In this document: in pieces, positions 20,794 through 31,766 of the stretch
How the letters are laid out: each line of letters opens with the position of its first letter
Position numbering within the stretch: position 1 is the stretch's first letter
Source: Astragalus membranaceus
Lineage: Eukaryota; Streptophyta; Magnoliopsida; Fabales; Fabaceae
Direction of reading: 5' to 3'
Length of the DNA: 64,000 bases
NCBI GenBank assembly: GCA_039519185.1
Contig: CM076847.1
Location: 81,629,100-81,693,099 of the forward strand
The notes under the pieces: model-generated
Database searches by the model: none
Told to the model about the DNA's origin: nothing
Seen by the model: only the letters and a program-made list of their open reading frames with translations
Made by a program: the position numbers and the translations under genes

Positions 20794-22104
20794 ATGGCTC
20801 CCAGAGGCAGAACCCGGGTTCAAAGTATTGCCATACCCGCACCCCGACCAGAGGGTACTCTTGAGGGCAACGTCGTGACCCTACTTGACGAGGGTACCAG
20901 TCAGCCTGACCAGCCCTCGAATGTGAGTCAACTTTTGGATCTCTTGGCCAATCGCACTCAAGCTATGCTGCAGCAGGAAGCTCGCCTAAGGGAGATTGAA
21001 AGGCGTGTGGCCTCCCTGCCTGAGCAGCCTCCACCCAGCAGGGGAACCCTTCCTCCAACAGCGGTGACTTCAAGGCGCCATCGGTCTCCCCCTCAGAGGC
21101 ATCATGTCCACCGTTCTCCCCGAAGGCGAAGGCACGTGCATCGCTCTCCCCCTCGGCGTCGCAGGCGTGGAGGGTCAGACTCATCTCCAACATCCCTTCC
21201 AGATGATACCTACCAGCCTCATGACTCCCACTCCAGGACCTCCTCACGCGCATCCCCTGATTCCCGTAAGGTCGAGGAACCGGGTCGATACTCATCGGAG
21301 GCACCACTGGGGATCGTCATCGAGGAGATCCCCCGATCGACGCAGGTATCATGAGTTGGACTATGAAGACACCTCCCCCCGAAACTCAAGACGGTTTTCG
21401 GAAGAAGGACCTTTCACTCGAAGGGTGGATGAATGCCGAATCCCAAGGGCCTTGGTGCCAACCCTCAAGATGTATGACGTAACCGGAGATCGAGACCGCC
21501 ATCTGGCACACTTCTCCCTGATGATGCGCTATACAGGCTCCAGGGAGCCTGTTCACTGCAAAATCTTCCCCCTCACTCTCGAAAATTCCGCACTAGAGTG
21601 GTTTCAAGAGCTAAGGCCGAACTCCATCTCCTCATGGGGGCAGCTGGCGAGTATGTTCACAGCTCGTTTCACTGCCTCCCTGTTGAAACCCAAATCTGAA
21701 GAGGTTCTTAGGGCAATCAGGCAGGGAGAGAAAGAAACACTTAGAGAATATCTGGAAAGGTTCAACAAGGAGACTGCCAACGTCAGGAACCTTGAAGACA
21801 AGAGGAGGCTCTTTTGGATGAAGGATGGCCTCAAGAAGGGAAGCCTGTTTCAAAGGGACATGGGGTTAACCAACCTCGGAGCTTGTACGAGTTCCTTCGG
21901 AAGGCACAGAAGTACATGTACTATGAAGAAGACAGCATGGCCTACGAAGAGGAGGCCAAGGTTGGCAGCGAAAAGGGTGATCTGGCTCGTTATGGGCACA
22001 GTACCGGCAAATGCAACACCCTCGGGGATGACATGGAAGAGCTGATCCGCGAAGGGAAGCTCGCCCGGTATGTGAATGAAGAAGAGGATGACATCAGGAC
22101 TTGA
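20794..22104 (+). pseudogene. gag of the Tat-like gypsy element, frameshifted
   Basis: The start MAPRGRTRVQSIAIP is at 20794. The first frame (186 residues) has QPSNVSQLLDLLANRTQAML and an Arg/Ser-rich stretch. The gag domain is in the next frame: MYDVTGDRDRHLAHFSLMMR, CKIFPLTLENSALEWFQELR, SISSWGQLASMFTARF and REYLERFNKETANV, matching the Retrotrans_gag pattern. A third frame completes it with PRSLYEFLRKAQKYMYYEED and KCNTLGDDMEELIREGKLAR, resembling the Tat-type gag end, but the zinc-knuckle Cys/His pattern is incomplete. At least two frameshifts make it non-functional. The same MAPRGR start recurs at 54963 in the second copy. Confidence 0.85.
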
Positions 22105-22659
22105 GCCTAGGGCTAGTTATGAATTTTGTTGTTTGAGCACGAAGGCATAATGTAAAATCTCGATATGAATGATACAAAAATTCATTTTTACAGTTTTTGC
22201 TCTAGCTCACTAGCATTAACACTTGTTCCCAAAGAAAAATTCCTTAAGATCAAGAAAGAAAAAGGGTCCAACTTCATAGTTAGGAGTGGAGCGATGCAAG
22301 TTTGAGACCTAACATACCATGCAGGGAGGGACTGCCTGGATCGCAGGGGCAATCTCAACATTAGCTTAAAGCCAAGATCATCTCTCCAAGTGGGGGAGTC
22401 AAGGGTGTCATGGCGCGCTCGTCTTCCTAGAGCAAAGCAACCAAGGTCACGGCACCCACCCGGCGGGGATCCAAGGCATGGCACCATAAAGGGTGCCTAG
22501 CACTTGGCACCCAGGCACCCAGCACCAAGGCGCAAAAAGGAAACAAGGCTTGGTACCATAGAAGGCGCCCAGCACCCAGGCGCCTATGAGGGCGCCATCA
22601 ACAACAAGGCACCCAGGAGGGCGCTATCAACAGAAGATGGAAAACCATGGCCACTGACC
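22105..22659 (+). other. Region between gag remnant and the repeat arrays of the Tat-like element
   Basis: No pol motifs were found on either strand. From about 22500 the sequence drifts into GGCACCCAGCACC-type phrases, which lead into the minisatellites. Confidence 0.55.
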
Positions 22660-23478
22660 CCGCAACCTCTGATGGGCGAGTTATCATCAGACCGAGTTCT
22701 GATAAATTTCCCCCAGAGCAAACTTTGCCACGAGGCACGAAGCGACTTTAAATGTGTCGCAACCTCTGATGAGTGAGTTAAATTCAGATCAATTCTGATA
22801 AACTGCCCCTAGAGTTAACTTTGCCACGAGGCACGAAGCGACTTTAAACGTGCCGCAACCTCTGATGAGCGAGTTAAATCCAGATCGATTATGATAAATT
22901 GCCCCCAGAGTCCCACGAGGTGCGAAGGGACTTTAAACGTGTCACAACCTCTGATGGGCGAGTTAAATTCAGATCGATTCTGATAAACTGCCCCCAGAGT
23001 CCCACGAGGTGCGAAGCGACTTTAAACGTGTCGCAACCTCTGATGGGCGAGTTAAATTCAGATTGATTTTGATAAACTGCCCCCAGAGTCCCACGAGGTG
23101 CGAAGCGACTTTAAACGTGTCGCAACCTCTGATGGGCGAGTTAAATTCAGATCGATTCTGATAAACTGCCCCCAGAGTCCCACGAGGTGCGAAGCGACTT
23201 TAAACGTGTCACAACTTCTGATGGGCGAGTTAAATTCAGATCGATTGTAATAAACTGCCCCCAGAGTCCCATGAGGTGCGAAGTGACTTTAAACATGTCA
23301 CAACCTCTGATGGGCGGGTTAAATTCAGATCGAATCTGATAAACTGCCCCCAGAGTCCAACGAGGTGCGAAGTGACTTTAAACGCGTCACAACCTCTGAT
23401 TGGCGAGTTAAATTCAGATCGATTCTGATAAACTCCCCCCAGAGTTAACATTGCCACGAGGCGGTATGAGATTATACA
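22660..23478 (+). repeat. 89-bp tandem repeat array, about 9 units
   Basis: Each unit begins CAACCTCTGATGGGCGAGTT and continues through GATCGATTCTGATAAACTGC, CCCCAGAGTCCCACGAGG and a GCGACTTTAAACGTGTC end. Unit starts at about 22944, 23033, 23122, 23211, 23300 and 23389 are exactly 89 bp apart; the first two or three units are a few bases longer. Similarity between central units is high. A further one to two degenerate units recur at about 25262-25440. Confidence 0.93.
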
Positions 23479-23834
23479 TTCAGATGCGCAAGGCAATGAC
23501 TGGCGCCCGAGGCCACCCAACGCGTGCCAGTTACAATCATAAGGAACAAGCTAGATAAAGAGGAAGCCTGGATGTTTCAAAATGTGACATAAAAAATCAG
23601 GGGGCAATGACATCGAAGTCAACCCCGTTGGGGTGGTGTTTGACAATCCTCCCGTCTGGAACCTCATGGTCAAATTGAAAGATCGTGGAAATATCAAACA
23701 GATAATGGTAGTGACAAAAGAAGCAATTCCCCTCGGCACCAAGCGAGCCCTGAAATTTCATCAAGAAGAAAAACAGGCTAAGAGACAGGATAAGCAACAA
23801 AAATAAAGAAGACTGTCAAGTACACGTCCACACA

Positions 23835-24420
23835 AGCCGACACCCAGGAGGGCGCCTGGAAGGAGGGCGCCTGGCAAGGAGGGAGCCTGGCAGGAGGGCC
23901 CCTGTCAAGGAAGGCGCCTGGAAGGAGGGTGCCTGGCAGGAGGCCGCCTAGCAAGGACGACGTCTGGCAGGAGGGCGCCTGGCAGGAGGGCGCCTGGCAG
24001 GAGGGCGTCTGGCAGAAGGGCGCCTGGCAGGAGGGCGCTTGGCAGGAGGGCACCTGGCATGAGGGCACCTGGCAGGAGGTGGTCTGGAAGCAAATCCTTC
24101 GCAAGGGGGCAGCCCGCACTGTGCAACAAGGCGCCCAAGGCACCCATGAGGGCACCAAAACCTTGTCTCGCAAAATCCGCTCCACGAGGAGACACCCGGC
24201 GTATAGGTGCCCAAGGCACCCATGAGGGCGCCTGGCAGGGCACCAAGGTCAAAGCAGGCAGCGCCCATGAGGGCGCATGGCAGGGCGCCAAGGCCAAAGC
24301 AGGTAGCACCCATGAGGGCGCCTGGCAGGGCGCCAAGGCCAAAGCAGGCAGCACCCATGAAGGCGCCTGGAAGGGCGCCAAGGCTGGGGCAGGTAGCGAC
24401 CATGAGGGCGCCTAGCAGTC
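23835..24420 (+). repeat. GC-rich minisatellite (15-bp units, then about 48-bp units)
   Basis: From 23835 to about 24090 the unit is GAGGGCGCCTGGCAG with variants. From about 24205 to 24415 a longer unit, built of GGGCGCCTGGCAGGGCGCCA followed by AAGCAGGCAGCACCCATGA, repeats about four times. Long open readings on both strands (Gln-Ala-Pro-Ser or Gly-Ala-Trp-Gln repeats) are by-products. The same words recur at 25440-25680, 55230-55380 and 57465-57620. Confidence 0.9.
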
Positions 24421-24590
24421 ATTACACAAGCAGTGTCCCACTCGACTTCATAAATCTGGCGAATCGGCGAAAATCCTTCAAGCCAAGACCATCATCCGGA
24501 ATAATCTCGGCTTGGGGGGCAACTGTTCTGGACTGGACCAAGAGGTCCATTTAGCAATTCCAGGAGGTGCATTTAGCAATCGATATGAGA
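24403..24590 (+). repeat. Internal duplicate of the element's 3' junction (PPT plus first part of an LTR)
   Basis: AAAATCCTTCAAGCCAAGAC, GGAATAATCTCGGCTTGGGG and GGCAACTGTTCTGGACTGGA also occur immediately before and at the start of the real 3' LTR (26105-26195). Here only about 60 bp of LTR follow before unrelated sequence begins. It marks a recombination or template-switch scar inside the element. Confidence 0.8.
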
Positions 24591-24914
24591 CCGCGATGTC
24601 TTGGGTAGCAAGCGCTAAGAAAGGTGCGGAAGTCAAGCAAATGACGAGACCATGAAGTCACAGACACCAGAGATACCCACCTACAAGGGCGATGTCTAGT
24701 CTGCAGGCCATAACTTCACCTGTGTTTATCCGATTGAGGCGTGTAAGCATGCGTTGGAAAGCTAAGAAGTAGGGCTACAATTCTCATGTTAATCTCGAAA
24801 TCCAATTCATACGTCTCCGCACCCAGGAAGGGAAACAAGCTGACGGAACCATGGCAAGCCAGCACCCAAGGCGCCCAAGAGGGCACCAAATCCTGTTACG
24901 GAAGCAGCCAGCGT

Positions 24915-25262
24915 GGCACGTAAGAAAATTAAAGGATGCATGAGCATGTGAGTGCATGAGCACGTAAGAAAATAAAAGAGTGCATGAGCACGTAAGAAAA
25001 TTAAAGGATGCATGAGCATGAGCACGTAAGAAAATAAAATAGTGCATGAGCACGCAGTAAGAAAATAAAATAGTGCATGAGCACGTAAGAAAATTAAAGG
25101 ATGCATGAGCATGTGAGTGCACGAGCACGTGAGCAAAAAACATAGTGCACGAGCACGTGAGCAAAAAAACATAGTGCACGAGCACGTGAGAAAATAAAAT
25201 AGTGCACGAGCACGTGATCAAATAACATAGTGCGCGAGCACCTGAGCAAATCAAATGATGCA
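24915..25262 (+). repeat. Tandem array of a short GCATGAGCACGTAAGAAAAT-type unit
   Basis: Units of about 26-30 bp alternate between AAATAAAAGAGTGCATGAGC and AAATTAAAGGATGCATGAGC versions, with some ACGTGAGCAAAAAACATAGT variants. About a dozen units are present. The identical repeat family forms 57866-58258 in the second copy. Confidence 0.9.
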
Positions 25263-26176
25263 TAATCGATTCTGATAAACTGCCCCAAAAGTCCCACGAG
25301 GTGTTAACTTTGCCACGAGGCACGGAGCGACTTTAAACGTGTCGCAACCTCTGATGGGCGAGTTATTATCGATTCTGATAAACTGCCCCCAGAGTTAACA
25401 TTGCCATGAGGCGATATGAGATTATACATTCAGATGCGCAAGGCGATGACCAGCGCCCATGAGGGTGCCTGGCAAGGAAGCAACCAGCGCCCTTGAGGGC
25501 GCCTGGCAAGGAAGCAACCAGCGCTCATGAGGGCGCCTGGCAGAGCGCCAAGCACCAAGGCAACGCCCATGAGGGCGCCTGACAGGGCGCCAATACAGAA
25601 GCAGGCTGCGCCCATGAGGGCGCCTGGCAGAGGGCGTCTGGCTTTATGGCGCCTGGCATGAGGGCGCTAGGCAGGAGGTGGACTGGAAGCAAGTCCTTCG
25701 CAATGGGGCATCCAGCACTGTGCAACGAGGTGTCTAAGGCACCCATGAGGGCACCCAACCTTGTCTCGCAAAATCCTGCTCCACGAGGAGACACCCAGCG
25801 TACGCACGCACCGAACAAGCATCCAGCAAGGCGCCCAGGAGGGCCCCAACAACAGAACGTAGCACTTGGCACAAGGCGCCCAGGAGGGCGCCAACATCAG
25901 GATACGGCACCCTAGCTTGACGCTTGGCACAAGGACTACCCCATAGGAGGCCTGAGTCATGGTCGCAACGAAGTGATCTTGTACGACCCGACAAGACAGA
26001 CAGAGTAACACATTACGACAAATATAGAATTTCTCTTTTTTACTCTAGAGAGTGAAAATGATAAAACACGGTCGTGACAAAAGCAATGTCCCACGCGACT
26101 TCACACATCCGGTAGACCGACGAAAATCCTTCAAGCCAAAACCATCCTCCGGAATAATCTCGGCTTGGGGGGCAAC

Positions 26177-26553
26177 TGTTCTGGACTGGACCATGAGGTC
26201 CATTTAGCAAAGCCAGGGGGTGCGTTTAACAATTGGATATGGATCAGCCCAATCGATTCGGCCCATATCCACTACATACAAGCCCAACTAAAGCCACCAC
26301 GCTTGGATGGTTCAGATCGATTATGATAATCTGACGGTCCACAGACGAGCATCGATTTCCTATAAATACCGGCTCGCATAGCTATTTATACAGTACACAT
26401 TATTCCCTTGCAAATTGACTAGCTTATTCTCATACTGACTTGAGCGTCGGAGTGATTTTGCAGGTACCCCCAGGCGCTCACTGACCTCCTGCCAGGGCAG
26501 CAAGAGACGTACAACAGCAGCCGACCAAAATGCTGCTTGTTTGTTACCGAACA
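26177..26553 (+). repeat. 3' LTR of the Tat-like element
   Basis: 377 bp, TGTTCTGG...CCGAACA, preceded by the purine tract and followed by the ATAAT duplication. Confidence 0.9.
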
Positions 26554-26558
26554 ATAAT

Positions 26559-27665
26559 TAATTATGTCCTTAAACCAAATTCTATTCCATTTCGTTAAGT
26601 ACCTTACTGAACCCTATAAACTATGACCTCATTCCTCATTCGTAGCAGAGTACTGTCCTCTGTTCTGCTGCATTTTCTTTATTTCATCAGTTGGATCAAT
26701 GAATCAGTGGCATAGTCAATTTGACTAATATTGATGAGACTAGCTATATTTTATTCAGATCATAATAATTATAGTTGATTTCATTTATTACGTGATTTTC
26801 ATAAAAGAGCTGTTTTAGTTGAGATATGAAATGATATACTAGTATCTATCTGCACATTTTTTTCATAGTTATATAATGCTTAAAATATTTCACAACTAAG
26901 GGGTTGTATGGTTCATAAAAAAACTAATTAAGCTTGTTTGCATTTTGTGTGATATAATAATTCCTCAAATTAAATTGCCATACCCATAAGATATTAAGAT
27001 AGTTTCATTTGGGGGAGATTATATTATATTATATACTATTATACTTATACAACAAAATTGAGCAAAATTGTTCCCTTTTTGTGATAAGAAGTAGTAAACA
27101 CAAAGGAAGATGCATGTGAATATTAGGAGAATGCTCTCTTTTTGGGATATAGAAAATTTGACACCTGTTCTAGATTGGGTCGTGCTCATATACCTATATA
27201 TCTTACACATGTCAGAGTATCAATAGGGTAATTATAGAATCAAATTCCAAAGGAAAATGATAATTAACCTCCCCACTAGATGACAAGGTTGCCATGTACC
27301 TCTTCACATGAAGAACTTCAAAACCCTTTTTTCTTTCGACTTTTACATTATCAATTATCTACAAGAACATGGCAATATACATTTCCTCTCAACCGGGACA
27401 TGATATAAAACATATATTTCGGTATTTGTTAGTTGAAAACTTGAAATAGGAAAAAGTATACATATCTATTGTTGCTCCATTTCTCTCTTAATAGTGAGGT
27501 ATAATAGGAAAAAGTATTACATCCATCACAATTTATTCGTTGTTTTAGCAAAATAAATTTATCACAAATTGATTGTTGATTTGCATTTTCAATAAAGTAT
27601 TTAATATTTTTTTTCACTTATGCCCTTATTTATTATGAGATTTTTCCCATACAATAATTGACTAA
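26559..27665. other. AT-rich intergenic DNA
   Basis: No ORF with family character, RNA gene or terminal repeat was recognised on either strand. Confidence 0.5.
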
Positions 27666-28246
27666 TGTTGGGTTATGGTGCTACGGCATCATATGCATTC
27701 TGCCTGGACCTTATCAGGTGCTATAGCATCGCCTGCAGCATCTCTGCGTGGATCTGTTATTTTTCTGTTATCACAGTTATTTCTGTTTTAAGCTGCTGTA
27801 CCTGTTTATGTTTGGTTTAGTTTTAATTAGTTTGTTAGTTAAACTGATGTAACAGCTTTGTGGGTTGGGGTAGTTACGAGCTAGTATATAAAGTTCCACC
27901 TTAGGGGGTTTTATAGAGGACTAGGATCACTTTGATCATTATCACATTTCAGAAAATAGCATTTTGGAAACACTTGTGAGAGAAAATCCGAGAGATCAGT
28001 GAGTGGGAAAACACCTGGGTGATTGGGTTCATGGAGAGCATTGCCTAAGTGCTTTGAGTGTATCACGTGGTGTAACTATTGATCAAGATAGTGGAAATCT
28101 TCTAATCGGATTCTGTCCCCCAGAGTAGGAGAATTAACTCCGAACCGGGTTACCATCTTGGGTGTTCATTTTCTCTATCATTTATCTCTTTCTTTAATTA
28201 TTTTCTTAGATTTCATATATCCTGTCCCGACAGCGCAGTAGCAACA
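27666..28246 (+). mobile_element. Solo LTR-like block (copia-type)
   Basis: The block starts TGTTGGGTTATGG and ends CAGTAGCAACA. It has a TATA-like TATATAAAG at about 27885 and then typical LTR leader text (ATCACGTGGTGTAACTATTG, ACCGGGTTACCATCTTGGGT). The five bases on each side (ACTAA, ATTTA) are only partly alike. No internal domain is adjacent, so a solo LTR is the simplest reading. Confidence 0.5.
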
Positions 28247-28399
28247 ATTTAAGTGGAGAAATAAAAAGTTAAATGACTAACTCTTAGAGTTGAATTAGTT
28301 AATTTTTATTTATATTTGAGTCCAAAATATGGTTACTTTTTTTTATTTATAATTGAGTACTCCAGATAGAGTATAATAGTAATACACATACTTTTTTTT

Positions 28400-28547
28400 G
28401 GTCCGAGACTGATTCGTCGCAGCAATAGAAATGCCGTTTATAGACACCCGGTTCCCGGGTTCGATGCCCCTAAGTGTCGATTATTGGTTTTCCCATTTGT
28501 GTGTGTTAGGTCCTGACACTTGCCAGTTCGACCATCGGACTAACAAA
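28400..28547 (+). mobile_element. tRNA-derived SINE with 14-bp TSD
   Basis: A 148-bp insert is bounded by identical copies of ACATAC plus eight T (28386-28399 and 28548-28561). It contains the pol III box B GGTTCGATGCC at 28458-28468. The first 50 bp (GGTCCGAGACTGATTCG...) would hold a degenerate box A. The TSD length and structure fit a SINE. Confidence 0.65.
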
Positions 28548-28642
28548 ACATACTTTTTTTTGAAACAATGGTAATATACTTATTAGCCTATTGTCCCAAA
28601 TAGGAAATTTAGTTAGCGAACTAAAGGTTCAAATTTTAGAAA

Positions 28643-29851
28643 GGCTAAATAGCACTTTTGTTCATTTATGTTTGCTCTAGGTTTCACTTTGGTCTTTTAT
28701 CTTTTTTTTGGTCCGTTTTGGTCCCTCATGTTTCATTTTCGTTTCATTTTGGTCCTTGACGTTAGTTTTTGTTAACGGACGCCACGCTGGCAGTTAACTG
28801 CTGACGTGGCATCCCAAATTCATTAAATGACGTGACAAAAATATATTATTTAATTCTTACACTTCAGCAATTAAGTTTTTAAAATTAAAAACACAAAACA
28901 TAAATTAACAATTACAAATCAAACTAAAAATTACAAATCAAACAAATCCAACTAACAATTACAAATCAAACTAACAATCGAAACTAAAAACTAAAACTAA
29001 CAAATTAGTTCATCTTCAAACAAACAAATCAAACTAACAATTACAAATCAAACTAAAAACTAAAACAATCTGGAAAAACAAAATCAGGAATCCATGGCGC
29101 ACAATCTGGAAAAACAAAATCGAAACCCATTTTCCAGATCTTCTTCATCTTCTTCTGGGTTTTTCCAGATCTTCTTCATCTTCTTCTCCCTTCGTAACTC
29201 TCTCTCTCTCTTCGTTTCGTCCTTCGTCCCTCTCTCCACCGTCGAAACCACAGCCGTCTGCGCCGGAAACCATGGCGCACCACCGCTCGTGGTGGTCCTC
29301 ATCTCCCTCATCTTCGATCTCTCTCTCCTCAGTTTCGCACCACCGCTCGTGAAGAAGAACCAATTTGAACCAAAACGAAGAACAAAACGAAGAACCAATT
29401 TGAACCAAAACGAAGAACAGTTTTCGGTGAAACGAATCTGAAGAAGAACAAAACGAAGAACAAATTTGAACCAAAACGAAGAATTGTTTTCAGTGAAACG
29501 AATCTGGGTATAAAACGCTGGATCTGGGAAAGTCAGAGAACGAGAGTGAGTGATGAAGTGAAACTCAGATCTGGGAAAAACGTTGGATCTTCAAAACGCT
29601 GGATTTTAATTGTTTTGTTAAATTATGTTTTGTTTTTTTAAATTTAAAAAACTAAATTGCCACGTCATTAATGAATAACGAATGCCACGTCAGCAGTTAA
29701 CTGCCAGCGTGGCGTCCGTTAGTCAAAACTAACGTCAGGGACCAAAATGAAACAAAAATGAAACATGAGGGATCAAAACGGACCCAAAAAAAGATAAAGG
29801 ACTAAAGTGAAATCTGGAGCAAACATAAATGACCAAAAGTGGTATTTAGCC
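28643..29851. mobile_element. MULE with about 170-bp TIRs and perfect 9-bp TSD, coding-like interior
   Basis: The ends are GGCTAAATAGCACTTTTG and the reverse complement GGCTAAATACCACTTTTG. The inverted repeats extend about 170 bp at high identity and include the shared phrase ACGCCACGCTGGCAGTTAAC. TTTTAGAAA flanks both sides (28634-28642, 29852-29860). The interior, about 29090-29570, is pyrimidine/purine-biased and richer in GC. It repeats ACCACCGCTCGTG twice and has open frames on both strands but no recognised domain, a Pack-MULE-like pattern. There is no transposase. Confidence 0.88.
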
Positions 29852-29860
29852 TTTTAGAAA

Positions 29861-31481
29861 CTAACATTATTTCACCCACTTAATTAAGTAACCAACAATA
29901 TTTACTTACAAAAAAATATTTATATACTTACTTTAATAATATGTCCATTTAAAAATTATCCAATAAAATAATAGGGAAAGGCATAATATTACTTACACAC
30001 ATATCGTATATTCAAAATTGTGTGTTTGTTAGCAACACATGGGTTGTGAATTTGGAAGCAAAAGGCAAAAATATTTTCTAGCTTGCCGGGCGTAAAAGAG
30101 ATATCCAGCAGAACATATATTATTTAGTAATAGAAAGTAAATGAATAGTACAAGGAACAAATCTGGCGAACCAAGTATTTTTAGTTTACATAAAAGAGTC
30201 AGAGAATCCATGTGACTGGGTGAGAAGAATAGCAGTCTTCAAAGTGGTCCAACTACTGTACCCAAGATGGAGGAATCATAATCCCATCTCCTCTTCATCA
30301 TTGATTCAGCATTCCTATACCTGTTTTCTGCCAATCACCTAATTTCTACTATAATATATCAATATAAGATAAGACATGTCTATGCCGTATAAAGTCTGCT
30401 GATTGATCGATCCATATATATTTTTCAAGCATATCCCTTGAAATATCATATTATCAATATGCACAATAAAAGGTACATGTGCTCACTACCTCTTATATGC
30501 ATTTTACTCTTCTAGTTATTTGGGTATTCCCTAACATCTAGGTGAAAACCCTAGCTTCGGATCCGGGATTAGTAACTCATAAGTGTAGTTAAAATCTATG
30601 GCAACATCCTCACTTGGAATTTGAACTTTGTAAAATTAAGTTAAAAACTACATTAATACTTCAATGGGAAATGCAGGGTAGTGAAAAAAGTCGGTGATAG
30701 AATACAAGATTTGTAGGATTGGGAACTGAGCTCTCTCTTACCACATTGATACAACCACTGCATGGGAAATTGAGGACGATGGGGACCGCTCATTTTTCTC
30801 TCTTCACTTAAGACTCCTCTTCTTTTACTCCTTTCCCTTTTAAATTGTTTTACCATTTTCGTGTTAAGTAATCTAATGTAACGTAATACTCCACTTGTAG
30901 ATATATAGATACTATTTTTAACTAGCATGAATGAGTGTATGGTTTTAGCTAAAACAGAGTTATGTTAGAGAGTAGGGTACATCACTTGTAGTGTATAACT
31001 ATGACTACTATGTTGCATGTGTTTATATAAATCAAATAAGAATATAATTACGATGGTCATTGGTCACTGGATGAAATTTTGTTATTGTAAAGATTTGGAA
31101 TGAATATAGATACTATAATACCAGAAAACTAACCAATAAGAGTGAAGCTATGAAAGATAGGTGTGGAGCTAATATAGGGTCACATGGATATATCAGAAGA
31201 GAGCTAATAGGACAAACCACATGCCATTGTGATGATAAGTAGACTAGAGTAACTTCTGTTATATCATTAATTATAAATAAAGACTGTGTTACAAAGAAGA
31301 TAGTTTTGGCAGAAAATGGGAAGCGATCTTGTTCCGATCAAGATTTGATATATGTGTTCCGTAACGTGTCTCTGGACCTGTATCCGATCTTAGATATCAA
31401 GTTCAGTCTGAGATAGTTGGTAGGGGTTGGTCTTGACCAATCGAGCTCTGCTTCCGATCCGGGGCATGTGGTACCTGCGAG
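29861..31481. other. Intergenic region, no recognised gene
   Basis: Short ORFs only, with no family resemblance. AT-rich. The last 200 bp before the copia LTR (31300-31481) are more GC-rich and could be remains of a further element. Confidence 0.5.
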
Positions 31482-31759
31482 CGTTGGGGATAAACACGTG
31501 AAAGGGAGAAGAAAAGGAAGTGGCGGCGCTAAGGGACAAGAGGAATGATTAGGGCAATATAATATGAATAGTAAAAGTTGCACTGAATTTCATAAAAGTA
31601 GGGTACAAATTACATGCTACTCACGTCTGTATATATATACAATGAAACAGGCCCAGACCCATAATTTCGACTAGCCCATTCGACTGGCCCATTTCGACTA
31701 GGTTTCTAACTACACCTACTATTATTACAAGCAATAGAATTACAAGGCATATCTCAATA
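31482..31759 (-). repeat. 3' LTR of copia copy A
   Basis: 278 bp, matching 46110-46387 in reverse orientation. The purine tract AGGAGGGAA (minus strand) lies just inside at about 31760. The final base is altered (CAACG instead of CAACA). Confidence 0.8.
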
Positions 31760-31766
31760 TTCCCTC

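Larger units (their letters stand above)
20348..26553 (+). mobile_element. Non-autonomous Ty3/gypsy (Tat-like) element with LTRs, gag remnant and tandem-repeat arrays
   Basis: Two LTRs (20348-20725, 26177-26553) start TGTTCTGGACTGGACC and end GAACA, flanked by a 5-bp duplication ATAAT (20343-20347, 26554-26558). The purine-rich tract GGCTTGGGGGGCAAC precedes the 3' LTR. After the 5' LTR comes TTGGCGACCACAGTGGGAG, a probable primer-binding region. The only coding part is gag (20794-22104). No protease, RT, RNase H or integrase is found, and their place is taken by about 4 kb of tandem repeats. The LTRs differ at roughly 25-30 positions by eye, so the insertion is old. Confidence 0.88.

Noticed and set aside
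22660..23478. CRISPR-like array appearance (regular repeats)
   Set aside because: Units are contiguous 89-bp tandem repeats without variable spacers, in a plant retrotransposon.
23778..24554. Long overlapping ORFs on both strands with Gln-Ala-Pro-Ser or Gly-Ala-Trp-Gln repeats
   Set aside because: They are translations of the GGGCGCCTGGCAG minisatellite in several frames. All frames stay open because the unit length is a multiple of three and lacks stops.
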